This document shows positions 63,201 to 64,000 of a stretch of DNA of 64,000 bases, in pieces. Under the pieces are notes generated by a model. The model was not told the origin of the DNA. It worked only from the letters and a program-made list of their open reading frames with translations, and did not search any database. Within the stretch, counting starts at the first letter, position 1; the number at the start of each line of letters is the position of its first letter. Origin of the DNA: Agapanthus africanus (lineage: Eukaryota; Streptophyta; Magnoliopsida; Asparagales; Amaryllidaceae). The position numbers and the translations under genes were made by a program. The stretch covers positions 24,159,154 to 24,223,153 of the forward strand of contig JASDDO010000028.1 of assembly GCA_030015575.1 (NCBI GenBank), in the 5' to 3' direction.

Positions 63201-64000
63201 AGGCTCCTTGTTTTATCACGGGGGAAGGAGTAAGCACGTCCCATCCTGTCTTCAAGGGGTACGTATGGACGCGTATTATTTGGACGAGCAACCGGCTTCG
63301 AGTCGTTCGGTTGTTGTTGGGCGTTAGCGACGATGATCGCTTTTCCCTTTCCTTTATCGTTTCGAGAGTCCGGCTTCGGGAGAGGGGGCTTATGGCCCAT
63401 CTGCGCCAATTTGTCGATCAAAGCCTGGAAAGAAGTCGGCTTGAAGAACATCATAAACTGCGAGATGGTTGCTTGTGGATCAAGGGTTCCAACAAACATT
63501 CCCACCGCAGGGGCTTCTTCTATACGCTGTTCACACTTAGACCATAGATTACGCCAGCGTATAGCGTACTGGACCCACGTCTCGCCGGGCTTTACCCTGG
63601 CGTTAATCAGCGCCGTCATCGGAGTACGCTCGCTGGCACTTGCAAAGCGTTGGGTGAAGAGCAGCTCCATCTCTGCGAAGGTTTTAATAGAGTCGTTGGG
63701 GAGCTCGGAATACCACTCGAAAGCCGTATCTGATAGGCTTCCAACAAACTGGCGAAGCAGAAGCTTGTCGTCGCCGCGGTGTTACCACAAAGCGCCCTGA
63801 ACTGGGCAACATGTTGATGGGGATTGCCGGTCCCCTTGTAGACATGAAATTTAGGAATTGTGTAACCTGGCGGGTACTTGATTTGGTCATACCAGCCCGG
63901 ATATGGCCGCCCCATTTTTACAACGTGGCCGGCTGCTTCGGCCGTGTGATGAACTTTTATCTGCTGGGCTATATATTCGTCCAGATCTGTTTTAGAGATT
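57230..64000 (-). CDS. gag-pol: Element B Gag-Pol lacking reverse transcriptase (partial at window edge)
   Basis: On the minus strand a single frame of 2,146 codons runs from 63670 to the stop at 57230. Upstream gag (63915-63780: WYDQIKYPPGYTIPKFHVYK) is in another frame because one G is missing near 63778. Order: gag core (INARVKPGETWVQYAIRW), CHHC motif CPYHRVLGHPIEDC, second CLYHQKVSHSTQEC, protease LVDNGSSVNLL near 61430, third CFYHRVVGHPLEDC, then at about 59545 a direct in-frame join from NLKKIELGT to DEIKQYLQNPPVLAAP. The whole RT (about 1 kb in A, 35690-36700) is missing. Both RNases H follow (the second with intact YGDSQLVVSQ), then integrase with WGTDIVGP, SDNGPAYRS and GLAEAFNKT, and the usual C-terminus. 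It could supply Gag (if the frameshift is tolerated), protease and integrase, but not DNA synthesis. Confidence 0.93.

Larger units (their letters stand above)
45858..64000 (-). mobile_element. Element B: young Tat-lineage element with intact antisense PMD gene, RT-deleted
   Basis: Left to right: 3' LTR (45858-48273), polypurine tract, antisense promoter, antisense gene (49196-54024), spacer (54025-57229), gag-pol on the minus strand (57230 to past 64000). The 5' LTR lies beyond the window. It is the innermost insertion and the best preserved, yet lacks reverse transcriptase, so it would need help in trans. Confidence 0.88.

Noticed and set aside
1-64000. tRNA, rRNA, or host protein-coding gene
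   Set aside because: Looked for tRNA-like cloverleaf boxes, rRNA segments and non-transposon domains by eye and saw none I could support.

Overview
The window is plant nuclear DNA from a large, repeat-rich genome. No host gene was recognised. Everything I can assign belongs to Ty3/gypsy LTR retrotransposons: five members of one Tat/Ogre-like group (named B, A, C, D and E here) and two members of a long-LTR Tekay/Del-like chromovirus family (F and G). Evidence for a plant is the Tat-type polyprotein with two RNase H domains, antisense genes of the plant mobile domain (PMD) type, GT-AG introns and TATAAATA promoters. I cannot name the species.

Layout. The elements are nested like Russian dolls and the window shows mainly the left half. 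E (only part of its antisense gene, 1-1150) is cut by F (1151-6571; 3' LTR plus broken pol, minus strand). F is cut by D (6572-8473; LTR plus a gag-RT remnant, plus). D is cut by C (8474-26288; 3' LTR, antisense PMD pseudogene, repeat-rich spacer, decayed pol, minus). C is cut in pol by A (26289-45857; 5' LTR, gag, pol, repeat-rich spacer, antisense genes, start of the 3' LTR, plus). A's 3' LTR is cut by B (45858 to beyond 64000; 3' LTR, intact antisense gene, spacer, gag-pol lacking reverse transcriptase, minus). A solo LTR (G, 13352-16381, TSD GGGGC) also sits in C's antisense gene. Decay follows nesting order: the inner elements A and B are nearly intact and the outer ones are broken.

How the parts work together. 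Each complete Tat-type element has LTR, gag, pol, a spacer of hairpins and minisatellites, then an antisense gene pointing back at pol, driven from a promoter next to the polypurine tract. In B and C the antisense gene encodes a PMD protein with a basic linker and a C-terminal coiled coil. In B it is open across seven exons (about 1,449 codons) and all introns are phase 1. In A the same slot holds a different, duplicated module of about 170 residues, but the coiled-coil end and poly(A) motif are shared.

Most unusual. (1) Tandem hairpins between pol and the antisense gene, where the loop is conserved and the stems change in compensated fashion, recur in A, B and C. (2) A twin G-box palindrome next to a TATA box is conserved at the antisense promoter of three elements. 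(3) LTRs are built largely of short inverted repeats, including arrays of CACGTG hairpins. (4) Element B lacks exactly the RT part of pol, in frame. All coordinates and alignments were made by eye.
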